Source: JACCVL01 sp963704295
GTDB taxonomy: Bacteria > Actinomycetota > Actinomycetes > Propionibacteriales > Nocardioidaceae
DNA length: 64,000 nt
Direction of reading: 5' to 3'
NCBI GenBank assembly: GCA_963704295.1
Contig: OY969884.1
Location: forward strand, 2,728,001-2,792,000
This document shows, piece by piece, positions 19,272 to 28,602 of this stretch. Below the pieces are notes generated by a model. That model had not been told where the DNA came from and did no database searches. It worked only from the letters and a program-made list of their open reading frames with translations. Position 1 is the first letter of the stretch, and each line of letters begins with the position of its first letter. A program made the position numbers and the translations under genes.

Positions 19272-21134
19272 TCACCATCGGGCACCGGCCCCGCTGCGCT
19301 GCCACGGGGCGAACGCGTTGCCCACGCTGCGCATCGCCGGCCGCAGCTCCGGGTAGTGCCGCAGCAGCACGGTCGCCATGGTGTTGTCGGCGATCCAGCG
19401 CATGCCGGCCGGGGTGTAGACGGCCGGGGTGAAGTCGGAGGTCAGGAACCGGTCGCTGTTCAGCCGGCGGGAGGCCATCACGATGAAGATGCGGAACGCG
19501 GTGTCGCTGAACGCGAAGCCCTCCGGCAACCGCTCCGCGAACAGCCCCACCATCAGGTCGAGCTGCTCGATGTCACCGCGGTAGAGGCGTTCCATCTCCG
19601 CCGCGGTGTCCGCGTCCTGGGCAAGCTCGGTGAAGCTGGTCGGCGCCGGCAGCCCGAGCTGCCGGCGGAACTCGCAGTAGCGGGGCACGCCGAGCTCGCG
19701 GTGCCGCAGGATGTCGGTGGCGGCGAGGTCGGTGACGGCACCGTCGGGACGGACGAACTCCTGCAAGAAGCGCGGGAAGTTGTGCAGCGTCACCACGCCG
19801 GGGTGCTCGGTGCCGAACGAGTACAGCAGGTCGCTCATGGAGACGCCGCCGAGCACATCAAGCGCCCCGTCGCCGGACATCTCCCGCAAGGTGACGGCCC
19901 GGTCCTTGAGCGCCGAGTCGTCCGTCAGCGACCGCAGGTTGAAGTAGTCCGGCGTCAGCGGGTGCATCCGGTACACCGCTGTGAACTCCTCGGTCAGTGC
20001 GTACGGCACGCCGTAGTGCTGGGTGGCCGCACCGGGGATCCCGCTGATCACCTCGCTGTCGCTGATCCGGCCGAACACCCGGCTGAGCCGCTCACCGGCC
20101 AGCCCCCACCAGTTGGCCCGCATGCCGACGACGGTCGTCGGGTGGCTGATCACCGCGGGCGTCCACTCGACGGTGTGGATCTTCGCGATCAGCGCGGCGA
20201 TCACCAGCCGGGCTCGTTGGAAGATCTCCTCGTCGCTCCAGTCCGGATACTCCTCGCGAAGCATGTCGCAGACTGCATTGTGCTCGCGGGTGAACAGGGT
20301 TTGCAGCAGCACCAGGCCGAGCCAGAAACCCGGCTCCTTGGTCGGTGCGCCGTCGCCGGTCGGCATCGGGAGCGATCCGTCGGGCTCGACGTGCAGCCGA
20401 CCGTTCTCGAAGGTGCGGACCGCTCGCTGGTAGTCGACGGAAGTGCCGTAGATCTGGGACGCGTCCCACCAGTGCGTGCTGGTGTTGATGCAGGTGGGCG
20501 GTGACGGCGACATCCCGTCTGGCCGGGTCGGGTCGGTCATCGTGCGCATGATGGACATCGGTCCGTGCTCCCAGGGGTCTGCCTCGGTGAGCTCGACCTC
20601 CCACGGGTTGTCCGCGGGACTGGTCCCGTGGCTGAACCAGTCCCGGATCATCCACTGCAGCCACGGTGCGACCAGCGCGTTCACCGACGTGGCCGCGATC
20701 AGCTCGTGCCGGGTCATCAGCGCCCGGCTGACCTCGCGCGGGCTGGGGTCGAGCACCTCGGCGCGGCTCGGCTGCCGGGCGGCGTCGAGTGAGACGTTCC
20801 GACCGAAGCGGGCGCCGGCCATGCCCGAGGCCGGGTGGGCCAGGTCGTTGTAGCTGCCGTCGAACGTACGGGTGGTGAGGTACTCGGAGCGGAACGGCGG
20901 CACCGGCGGCTGGCCGGTCGACGGCAGCGAGCCGGTGTCGTGCAGGTTGTAGCGGCGCAGCGAGTCGCGCAGGCCGATCAGCACGGCCAGCCCCAGCGGT
21001 GTCGGCAGCCGGTCCCAGCCCCAGCGCGCGTCCAGAGCGTCGCTGATCGTTCGGTACACGCGCCAGGGCAGGTTGCTGTGATAGCCGGCCCCCTCGGCGC
21101 CGGGTCGTCGGATCTGCCGGGAGGGCGTGGTCAC
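19272..21134 (-). CDS. Fatty acid alpha-dioxygenase homologue (heme peroxidase/cyclooxygenase superfamily)
   Basis: Protein of 620 residues resembling plant pathogen-inducible alpha-dioxygenases, heme enzymes that put O2 on the alpha carbon of free fatty acids to give 2-hydroperoxy acids. Strong matches are WWDASQIYGTS (about 222-232), LLQTLFTREHNAVCD (276-290), IAKIHTVEWTPAV (316-328) and AVYRMHPLTPD (386-396). The catalytic Tyr and proximal His are Tyr388 and His391. The carboxylate-binding His and Thr of plant enzymes correspond to His320 and Thr325, and the SRRL...DRF segment holds the matching Arg. At the distal His position the sequence is MIRDWFSHG (Arg164), a notable change. GTG at 21134 has AAGGAG seven bases upstream and overlaps the DyP stop by four bases. 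Confidence 0.8.
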   Translation of the reverse strand: MTTPSRQIRRPGAEGAGYHSNLPWRVYRTISDALDARWGWDRLPTPLGLAVLIGLRDSLRRYNLHDTGSLPSTGQPPVPPFRSEYLTTRTFDGSYNDLAHPASGMAGARFGRNVSLDAARQPSRAEVLDPSPREVSRALMTRHELIAATSVNALVAPWLQWMIRDWFSHGTSPADNPWEVELTEADPWEHGPMSIMRTMTDPTRPDGMSPSPPTCINTSTHWWDASQIYGTSVDYQRAVRTFENGRLHVEPDGSLPMPTGDGAPTKEPGFWLGLVLLQTLFTREHNAVCDMLREEYPDWSDEEIFQRARLVIAALIAKIHTVEWTPAVISHPTTVVGMRANWWGLAGERLSRVFGRISDSEVISGIPGAATQHYGVPYALTEEFTAVYRMHPLTPDYFNLRSLTDDSALKDRAVTLREMSGDGALDVLGGVSMSDLLYSFGTEHPGVVTLHNFPRFLQEFVRPDGAVTDLAATDILRHRELGVPRYCEFRRQLGLPAPTSFTELAQDADTAAEMERLYRGDIEQLDLMVGLFAERLPEGFAFSDTAFRIFIVMASRRLNSDRFLTSDFTPAVYTPAGMRWIADNTMATVLLRHYPELRPAMRSVGNAFAPWQRSGAGARW

Positions 21135-22540
21135 GATCGTGCTCCTTCCGCTGCGGTTGGTGCTGACGTGAGGTGGTGCAGGGCCCTGATGCCGGGCAGG
21201 AAGAAGTAGCCGCCGCCACGCACCTGGACGAACTGGGGAACGTCGCGCAGCCGGGTGCGCAGCGGGTGGCCCTGCATCGCGAAACTGGCACCGGTCCTGC
21301 CGCGCGGACCGACGAGCGGGTCGGCCGAGTCGTGCAGGGCGTTGAACGACTGGTCGTTGACCCAGCTGTGCTGGACGAACTCGTACTGCCGGGCGAGGGA
21401 GGAGTTCAGGCAGAGGAAGTGCAACCCCTGCTCCACGATGCCGTCGGCAGTAGCGGCTGTGTAGCTGCGGCCGCGGCGCAGCAGCCGGTGCCTGCGGTTG
21501 ACCTCGCGTGAGCGCTCGGTGCCGGGACTGGGCTCCAGCGAGTCCCGCGGGTTGGTTCGCCGCACGTGTGCGCCGAGCGGACAGGCGTGCCCGAGCGGGT
21601 CGGACGACTGGTAGCCGAAGTCGTTGCGGGCGGCCACTGTCTCGTCGTCGGCGGACGGGGCGAGCACCAGGGACGCGCCGCTGCGCCAGCGCCCCACCAG
21701 CTTCGCCGCGACGAGCTCGCGCCGGGTCGGGTCCGGCTCGCCGGTGGGGGAGCGGGACTGCTGGTCGACGTACGACCAGAAGGCCGCGACGTCCTGACGC
21801 AGCTGTCGCGCCACCAGGTACGAGCCGTTGCGGCCCAGGTCGGCGGCGCCGGATCCGTCCGGGTCCCGAGGCAGCAACCGACCCGGATCGGCCGCGGGGT
21901 CGAGCATCGGCCGCTCGCCGCGCTGTCCGTACTCGTTGACGTAGCCGAGGACGAACTCCCCGGTGCGGACCACGTCGTGACCGTGCCGGGCCCGGGGAAG
22001 CGTGTCGAGCACGGGCTGCGAGATACCGTCGCGGAAGCCGAACGGCTCGCGGTCGGTGAGCTCGTCGGTCTCCAGCCGGTCCAGGATCCGCAGCCCGTGT
22101 GCCCCGGCCAGCGCCCGGCAGCGGTCGACCGCGGCGTCCAGCAGCTGTGCGGTCCTGGCGTAGAGCAGCAGCAGCAGGTGCACGTCCGGGGTGCGCGGCC
22201 CGCCCCACCGCCACCCGGCGGGGTCGTCTTCGTCGACGTCGCCGAGCAGCCGGCTGCGGTACGGCGTCACCATCCCGGAGGTGAACTGCTCGGCGAAACC
22301 CGCGGCGCCGAGGGTGTGCGGACTCACCGACCGGATCCCCTCGGCGGTCCAGGCGACGTTGAGCGCGTCGTCGGCGGGCGGCGCCGACGCGGTCGTCGCG
22401 GCCTCCGCCCATCCGCGCAGTGCCGGGCGCGCGGCGGAGGCGTCGTCCACGTGCAGCAGCAGGTAGGCGGCGAACGGCAGGGCGCCGTAGCCGCGGACCA
22501 CCAAGCCCTGGACGTCGTCGAGGTCGAGCGGCTCGGTCAC
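21131..22540 (-). CDS. DyP-type heme peroxidase
   Basis: Dye-decolorizing peroxidase of 469 residues, a heme enzyme that uses peroxides to oxidise organic substrates and may also have other activities. The signature GFRDGISQP (about residues 168-176) carries the distal Asp171. ACPLGAHVRRTNPRD (about 319-333) carries the proximal heme-ligand His325. There is no Tat signal or encapsulin-targeting tail that I can see, so it is probably cytoplasmic. It lies seven bases after the upstream membrane gene and overlaps the alpha-dioxygenase gene by four bases. A natural hypothesis is that it reduces hydroperoxide products of its neighbour. The GTG start has GAGG five bases upstream. Confidence 0.88.
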   Translation of the reverse strand: MTEPLDLDDVQGLVVRGYGALPFAAYLLLHVDDASAARPALRGWAEAATTASAPPADDALNVAWTAEGIRSVSPHTLGAAGFAEQFTSGMVTPYRSRLLGDVDEDDPAGWRWGGPRTPDVHLLLLLYARTAQLLDAAVDRCRALAGAHGLRILDRLETDELTDREPFGFRDGISQPVLDTLPRARHGHDVVRTGEFVLGYVNEYGQRGERPMLDPAADPGRLLPRDPDGSGAADLGRNGSYLVARQLRQDVAAFWSYVDQQSRSPTGEPDPTRRELVAAKLVGRWRSGASLVLAPSADDETVAARNDFGYQSSDPLGHACPLGAHVRRTNPRDSLEPSPGTERSREVNRRHRLLRRGRSYTAATADGIVEQGLHFLCLNSSLARQYEFVQHSWVNDQSFNALHDSADPLVGPRGRTGASFAMQGHPLRTRLRDVPQFVQVRGGGYFFLPGIRALHHLTSAPTAAEGARS

Positions 22541-22547
22541 GATGACC

Positions 22548-23846
22548 TCACAACAGCGACAGCCAGCGTGCCGCGCTGGCGTCGTCTCGGGGCGAGTGGC
22601 TCAGTCCATTCCGGATCTCGGCGTTGGTGTCCAGGGTGCGCGCGGTGGCCGTCGCGTACGCCGAGTAGAAGACCACCGTCGCGACCTGGTGTCGGCGCAG
22701 GTAGTGCTTGTACGCGATCTCGTCCCGAGCCCCACCGAACACCAGCCACCGGGTGCGCGGGAACCCGACGCCGTTGCTGAAGACCAGGTTGATCCCCCAG
22801 TGCAGCCGGTCGATGAAGTCGTCCATGTAGCTCTCGAGGCTGCCGTCGTAGGCGCTGGCGAACACCAGGCGGCGTCCTCCGTCCAGCGGCAGCCATCGGG
22901 CGAAGTGGATGGTGCGCACGCCGGCCAGCCGGTCTCGCCAGAACAGGTGCCGGTTGGCGAACTCGAGTCCGGCGAGCGCGACCCGCATGGTGGTCCGCCG
23001 GACGAGGCCCGGCTTGACCAGACCGACCGCCGTGAACGGGTTCTGGGCGCCGAAGTCCTCGTACTGCATGACGTCGTGCAGGTGCTCGGGATCGGCCGGT
23101 CCCGCCTCTGGGACCTCCTGCCGTTCGCGCAGCCGGACCAGCACCAGCCAGCCGAGCAGCACCGGCACGAGCACCGGCAGCAGCAGCAGGCCGAGCAGCG
23201 CTGTCGCGCCGAGCGCGAGGGCGGCACGCACCGCTCGCCCGCGTCCGGGACCGGCGGCGGGTCGAGCCGCCCACCGCAGGTCGGGTCGGGCGTGCACGGC
23301 GTCGACGAGCCGGCGCCGCACGAGCGCGGCCCCGGGTGCGCCTGCCCGCAGGTCCGGCGCGTCGGCCAGGTCCTCCAGCTCGTCCCGCAGTCGCAGCTCG
23401 GCCCGGATCTGCTCCACCGTGCGGCCAGCGGTGTGCACGTAGTACGCAGCCGGACGCAGCGTGTGCCGGGTCAGCCAGGCGCGCCGCTGCTCGGCCCCCG
23501 GCGCCGCGGGGTAGTCCAGGCAGTGGCCGAAGACCCGGTCCATCCCGTGCCCGGCGCGCTGTGCGAGGTCGGCGAGGTGCTGCTCGGTGCTTCCGTCGAC
23601 GTCGGCCATGTAGACCAGCGACGCGGGGATTCCCCGCCCGGCACCGTCGGCGGCACCGGCGGCGGCACCGTCATCGGCACCGTCCAGGACGAACAGCCTG
23701 GCGAAGTGCACCCCGGCGAGCTCGGCGAAGGGCAGGTCGGGAGAGGCGGGACCCTCGGCGCGCAGGGCACGCAGCTCCCGCTCCACCAGCGGGTGCCGAT
23801 CCGGGAGCACCGTGGCCCGGACGGTGACTGCCGTCTGTTCCGGCAT
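22548..23846 (-). CDS. Membrane protein with duplicated alpha/beta domain, first gene of oxygenase operon
   Basis: Protein of 432 residues with no family name I can give. One strong membrane segment lies at about residues 208-237. The soluble parts on either side look related. GVHFARLFVLDG, then ASLVYMADVDGSTEQHLADL and FGHCLDYP (about 45-112), match TIHFARWLPLDG, then RLVFASAYDGSLESYMDDF and FSNGVGFP (about 312-365). Each unit resembles the ferredoxin-like alpha/beta unit found in DyP peroxidases and antibiotic-biosynthesis-monooxygenase proteins, but no heme-binding His or catalytic residue is obvious. It is the first gene of the minus-strand operon and may anchor the enzymes at the membrane. 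Confidence 0.65.
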   Translation of the reverse strand: MPEQTAVTVRATVLPDRHPLVERELRALRAEGPASPDLPFAELAGVHFARLFVLDGADDGAAAGAADGAGRGIPASLVYMADVDGSTEQHLADLAQRAGHGMDRVFGHCLDYPAAPGAEQRRAWLTRHTLRPAAYYVHTAGRTVEQIRAELRLRDELEDLADAPDLRAGAPGAALVRRRLVDAVHARPDLRWAARPAAGPGRGRAVRAALALGATALLGLLLLPVLVPVLLGWLVLVRLRERQEVPEAGPADPEHLHDVMQYEDFGAQNPFTAVGLVKPGLVRRTTMRVALAGLEFANRHLFWRDRLAGVRTIHFARWLPLDGGRRLVFASAYDGSLESYMDDFIDRLHWGINLVFSNGVGFPRTRWLVFGGARDEIAYKHYLRRHQVATVVFYSAYATATARTLDTNAEIRNGLSHSPRDDASAARWLSLL

Positions 23847-24009
23847 CTCGGCCCGTCCTCCCCACGCCCTGGGAGGCAGCCTGCTCCCGGCCGGTCGGGA
23901 TGTAAAGGCTCACCACTGACCCCGGCGACCGGTGGCGCCGTGCCATTGACACCGTCCCTGAGACGCTGCGAGCGTGCCGAGAACCCGACCGGTTGGGAGG
24001 GACGACGCC

Positions 24010-24396
24010 ATGGACCTCGGCCCCGGCACCGCGCGCAGAGCGCTGGCCGCGGTGCGACTCGTGAACGGGACCCTCGCGCTCGTCGCGCCCAAACTGCTGC
24101 TGCGCCGGCTCGGCGCCGACACCGACGTCGACGGCTCCGGCGTCTATCCGTTCCGGATGTTCGGGATCCGGACCGTCCTGATCGGCGCCGACCTGTTGCT
24201 GCTGCGCGGGGAGGAGCTGCGCCGCGCGACGCAGCTGGCGCTGGTCATCCACGCGAGCGACACGCTCGCCGCCGCCACCGCCGGCCTCCGGGGGGACCTG
24301 CCGCGGCGGGTCGCGGTCGGCACGACGCTGATCTCCGCCACCAACACCGGCCTGGCCTGGTGGGCCGGCCAGGAATCGCCGACCGCCGAATCCTGA
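24010..24396 (+). CDS. Hypothetical small membrane protein
   Basis: Protein of 128 residues, likely with three or four hydrophobic segments (near residues 8-28, 45-62, 72-90 and 95-115). Family assignment is uncertain; it looks like the small integral membrane proteins annotated with DUF4267-like names. ATG at 24010 is preceded by GGGAGG nine bases upstream, which decides against an in-frame upstream start. It ends 21 bases before hypA, but hypA has its own -10-like sequence, so membership of the hydrogenase island is unsure. It is divergent from the oxygenase operon, with about 160 bases between the starts where both promoters should lie. Confidence 0.6.
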   Translation: MDLGPGTARRALAAVRLVNGTLALVAPKLLLRRLGADTDVDGSGVYPFRMFGIRTVLIGADLLLLRGEELRRATQLALVIHASDTLAAATAGLRGDLPRRVAVGTTLISATNTGLAWWAGQESPTAES

Positions 24397-24405
24397 TCGC
24401 CCGCG

Positions 24406-24411
24406 TACGGT
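24406..24411 (+). promoter_or_regulatory. -10-like box before hypA
   Basis: TACGGT followed by six bases and the hypA ATG, with no Shine-Dalgarno sequence between. It is consistent with a leaderless transcript that would start the hydrogenase island. Confidence 0.4.
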
Positions 24412-24417
24412 GTCGGC

Positions 24418-24747
24418 ATGCACGAGCTCGCGATCACGCAGAGCATCGTGGACACCGTCACCGCCCGAACCGGGACGGCCAAGGTGTCGGTGGTGACCGT
24501 CCGCGTCGGGCAGCTGTCCGGGGTGATCCCGGATGCGATGCGGTTCTGCTTCGAGCTGGTGACCGAGTCCACGCCGCTCGCCGGCGCCCGGCTGGACATC
24601 GAGCAGCCGGAGGGGCGTGGCCACTGTCGCAGCTGCGGTGCGGACGTCGTGTTGCCGGACATGATCCTGCTCTGCCCGTGTGGCAGTGCCGACGTGGAGG
24701 TGACCGCCGGACGCGAGCTCGCGGTGGCCTCGGTGGAGGTGGTCTGA
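24418..24747 (+). CDS. hypA: Hydrogenase nickel-insertion protein HypA
   Basis: Metallochaperone of 109 residues that works with HypB to place nickel into the hydrogenase large subunit. The N-terminal MHELAIT carries the nickel-binding His2. The zinc site is formed by CRSC (about residues 71-74) and CPCG (about 86-89), a slightly compact version of the usual CxxC pair. It is the first gene of the hydrogenase island and ends one base before hypB, so the two nickel-insertion factors are translated together. Confidence 0.93.
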   Translation: MHELAITQSIVDTVTARTGTAKVSVVTVRVGQLSGVIPDAMRFCFELVTESTPLAGARLDIEQPEGRGHCRSCGADVVLPDMILLCPCGSADVEVTAGRELAVASVEVV

Positions 24748-24748
24748 C

Positions 24749-25597
24749 ATGTGCGCGACCTGCGGCTGTGGCGAGGACGCCGGTGTCCGGGTGACCCGGC
24801 TGGGGCCAGCGCACGAACACCCGCACGAGCACCAGCACGAGCACCTGGACGAGCACCTGCACGAGCACCCGCACGAGCACCCGCACGAGCAGTCCCGGGT
24901 GGTGGAGATCGAGACCGACCTGCTGGCCAAGAACGACCTGCTCGCCGCGGAGAACCGGACCTGGCTCGCTCGGCGAGGCGTGCTCGTGCTGAACCTGATG
25001 AGCTCCCCCGGCTCGGGAAAGACCACGCTGCTGGAGCGGAGCATCCGCGCTCTCACCGCGCCCGATGCGAGCCTGGGGTGGCCCGCGGTCGCGGTCGTCG
25101 AGGGAGACCAGGAGACGGCCCTCGACGCCCGCCGGATCCGTGCCACCGGAGCCGAGGTGGTTCAGGTGAACACCGGTGCTGGCTGTCACCTGGACGCCGA
25201 CATGCTGGCCCGTGGGCTGCGCTCGCTCGACCCGCCCCCCGGCTCGCTGGTGTTCGTCGAGAACGTCGGGAACCTCGTCTGCCCGGCGCTGTTCGACCTC
25301 GGCGAGGCCGCCAAGGTCGTGGTGGTGTCGGTGACCGAGGGCGAGGACAAGCCGCTGAAGTACCCGCAGATGTTCGCCGCCGCGGACCTCGTGCTGATCA
25401 ACAAGACCGACCTGCTGCCACACCTGGACGTGGACCTCGACCGGCTTGCCGGCTACGTCCGTCAGGTCAACCCGGGGGCCGAGATCCTGCCGGTGTCGGC
25501 CACTCACGGTAACGGAATGGATGCGTGGTACGGGTGGGTATGCGATCGCGTACCGCGGGACGCAGCGCCGCCGTCGGCGAGCCTTGACAGCCTCTAA
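24749..25597 (+). CDS. hypB: Hydrogenase nickel incorporation GTPase HypB with His-rich region
   Basis: GTPase of 282 residues that delivers nickel to the hydrogenase active site with HypA. The N-terminal MCATCGCG matches the high-affinity metal site CxxCGC of E. coli HypB. A His-rich stretch at residues 22-46 contains 12 His alternating with Glu and Pro and probably stores nickel. The G domain has P-loop SPGSGKTT (about 86-93), VEGDQETALDARR, ENVGNLVCPALFDLG and the NKTD motif. Combining both a metal-storage stretch and a CxxCGC site suggests operation at low nickel supply. The 3' end contains a consensus promoter for the structural genes. Confidence 0.95.
   Translation: MCATCGCGEDAGVRVTRLGPAHEHPHEHQHEHLDEHLHEHPHEHPHEQSRVVEIETDLLAKNDLLAAENRTWLARRGVLVLNLMSSPGSGKTTLLERSIRALTAPDASLGWPAVAVVEGDQETALDARRIRATGAEVVQVNTGAGCHLDADMLARGLRSLDPPPGSLVFVENVGNLVCPALFDLGEAAKVVVVSVTEGEDKPLKYPQMFAAADLVLINKTDLLPHLDVDLDRLAGYVRQVNPGAEILPVSATHGNGMDAWYGWVCDRVPRDAAPPSASLDSL
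24808..24890 (+). repeat. Short repeats coding the His-rich stretch of HypB
   Basis: Tandem cacgagcac-type units separated by ccg, cag or ctg, giving alternating His-Glu with Pro, Gln or Leu. Length probably varies among strains through slippage. Confidence 0.7.
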
Positions 25598-25613
25598 CCT
25601 GGCGAGATATTAC
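25584..25613 (+). promoter_or_regulatory. Near-consensus promoter for hhySL inside the hypB 3' end
   Basis: TTGACA at 25584-25589 and TATTAC at 25608-25613 with an 18-base spacer; GATATT at 25606-25611 with 16 bases is an alternative -10. The -35 box matches the sigma-70 consensus fully, which is rare in such GC-rich DNA. It lies about 90 bases before hhyS and would drive the structural genes separately from hypAB. Confidence 0.6.
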
Positions 25614-25700
25614 GAAGCGGACGCCGCGGAAGTGAGCCGACGGTCGGCCCCGGCGGCGAGGGGCCTCGGTCCGCGCGGAGCCCCGGAAAGCGTGGCACGC

Positions 25701-26756
<1,056 letters not shown>

Positions 26757-26802
26757 CCGCACCCCGTCCGGCCACCCCCTTCCCAGCCTGAGAGAGGCGA
26801 CG

Positions 26803-28593
26803 ATGACGTCGACCATCCCGACCCCCACCGACCGCGGCAGCAAAGACGGCCTCGTCGAGATGGCGTGGGACCCGATCACCAGGATCGTGGGCAGCCTCGG
26901 CATCTACACCAAGATCGACTTCAAGCAGAAGGAGGTCGTGGAGTGCCACAGCACCTCGTCGATCTTCCGCGGCTACTCGATCTTCATGAAGGGCAAGGAC
27001 CCGCGCGACGCGCACTTCATCACCAGCCGCATCTGCGGCATCTGCGGGGACAACCACGCCACCTGCTCCTGCTACGCGCAGAACATGGCCTACGGGGTGA
27101 AGCCGCCGCACCTCGGTGAGTGGATCGTCAACCTCGGCGAGGCCGCCGAGTACATGTTCGACCACAACATCTTCCAGGAGAACCTGGTCGGGGTGGACTA
27201 CTGCGAGAAGATGGTCGCCGAGACCAACCCGGGGGTGCTGGAGCGGGCCAACTCCACCGAGGCGCCGCACGCGGGCGACCACGGCTACCGCACCATCGGC
27301 GACATCATGCGGTCGCTCAACCCGTTCACCGGCGAGTTCTACCGGGAGGCGCTGCAGGTCAGCCGTTCCACCCGGGAGATGTTCTGCCTGATGGAGGGTC
27401 GGCACGTGCACCCCTCGACGCTCTACCCGGGCGGCGTCGGCACGGTTGCCACCATCCAGCTGATGACCGACTACATGACCCGGCTGATGCGCTACGTCGA
27501 GTTCATGAAGAAGGTCGTGCCGATGCACGACGACCTGTTCGACTTCTTCTACGAGGCGCTGCCGGGCTACGAGCAGGTTGGCCTGCGGCGGACCCTGCTC
27601 GGCTGCTGGGGCTCCTTCCAGGACCCGGAGTTCTGCAACTTCGAGTACAAGGACATGACCGAGTGGGGCCGCAAGATGTTCGTGACTCCGGGCATCGTCG
27701 TCGACGGCAAGCTCGTCACCACCGACCTGGTCGACATCAACCTCGGCATCCGGATCCTGCTCGGCTCGTCGTACTACGACGACTGGGACGGGCAGGAGAT
27801 GTTCGTCAAGCGGGACCCGCTCGGCAACCCGGTGGACCGGCGGCACCCGTGGAACCAGCACACCAATCCCAAACCGCAAAAGCGCGACCTCGACGACAAG
27901 TACAGCTGGGTCATGTCGCCTCGGTGGTTCGACGGCCAGGACCATCTCGCCCTGGACACCGGCGGTGGCCCGCTGGCCCGGCTCTGGTCGACCGCTCTTG
28001 CCGGCCTCGTCGACATCGGGTACGTGAAGTCGACCGGCACCAGCGTGCAGATCAACCTGCCCAAGACCGCGTTGAAGGGGCCGGTCTCGCTGGAGTGGAA
28101 GGTCCCGCAGTGGAGCAACACGATCGAGCGGAACCGCGCCCGCACCTACTTCCAGGCCTATGCCGCCGCGTGTGCGCTGCACTTCGCCGAGAAGGCGCTG
28201 GTGGAGATCCGGGCCGGCCGGACCAAGACGTGGGAGCCGTTCGAGGTGCCCGACGAGGGCATCGGCTGTGGCTTCACCGAGGCGGTGCGCGGCGTCCTCA
28301 GCCACCACATGGTGATCCGCGACGGCAAGATCGCCAACTACCACCCGTACCCGCCGACGCCGTGGAACGCCAACCCGCGGGACACCTACGGCACGCCGGG
28401 CCCCTACGAGGACGCGGTGCAGGGCCAACCGATCTTCGAGGAGAACGACCGAGAGCACTTCAAGGGCATCGACATCATGCGGACGGTCCGGAGCTTCGAC
28501 CCGTGTCTGCCGTGCGGCGTGCACATGTACCTCGGCAACGGCAAGACGCTGGAGCAGACGCACTCGCCCACCCAGTCCGTCACCGGCGAGTAG
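26803..28593 (+). CDS. hhyL: Group 1h [NiFe]-hydrogenase large subunit
   Basis: Catalytic subunit of 596 residues that oxidises H2 at the Ni-Fe(CN)2CO site. The L1 motif RICGICGDNHATC gives Cys78 and Cys81, and the L2 motif DPCLPCGVH gives Cys568 and Cys571 as nickel ligands. The protein continues 22 residues beyond His574, the tail that a maturation protease (gene at 32697) should cut off after nickel insertion. Family-typical stretches include DPITRIVGSLGIYTKID and FVTPGIVVDGKLVTTDLVDIN. ATG at 26803 has AGAGAGG five bases upstream. The gene follows hhyS after 46 bases. Expected physiology is scavenging of atmospheric H2 during starvation, as shown for related actinobacteria. Confidence 0.97.
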   Translation: MTSTIPTPTDRGSKDGLVEMAWDPITRIVGSLGIYTKIDFKQKEVVECHSTSSIFRGYSIFMKGKDPRDAHFITSRICGICGDNHATCSCYAQNMAYGVKPPHLGEWIVNLGEAAEYMFDHNIFQENLVGVDYCEKMVAETNPGVLERANSTEAPHAGDHGYRTIGDIMRSLNPFTGEFYREALQVSRSTREMFCLMEGRHVHPSTLYPGGVGTVATIQLMTDYMTRLMRYVEFMKKVVPMHDDLFDFFYEALPGYEQVGLRRTLLGCWGSFQDPEFCNFEYKDMTEWGRKMFVTPGIVVDGKLVTTDLVDINLGIRILLGSSYYDDWDGQEMFVKRDPLGNPVDRRHPWNQHTNPKPQKRDLDDKYSWVMSPRWFDGQDHLALDTGGGPLARLWSTALAGLVDIGYVKSTGTSVQINLPKTALKGPVSLEWKVPQWSNTIERNRARTYFQAYAAACALHFAEKALVEIRAGRTKTWEPFEVPDEGIGCGFTEAVRGVLSHHMVIRDGKIANYHPYPPTPWNANPRDTYGTPGPYEDAVQGQPIFEENDREHFKGIDIMRTVRSFDPCLPCGVHMYLGNGKTLEQTHSPTQSVTGE

Positions 28594-28602
28594 ACCGCGC
28601 TG

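Noticed and set aside
24010..24396. Membrane subunit of the hydrogenase
   Set aside because: It lies upstream of hypA with its own ribosome site and lacks His residues for heme b. It does not resemble cytochrome b subunits.
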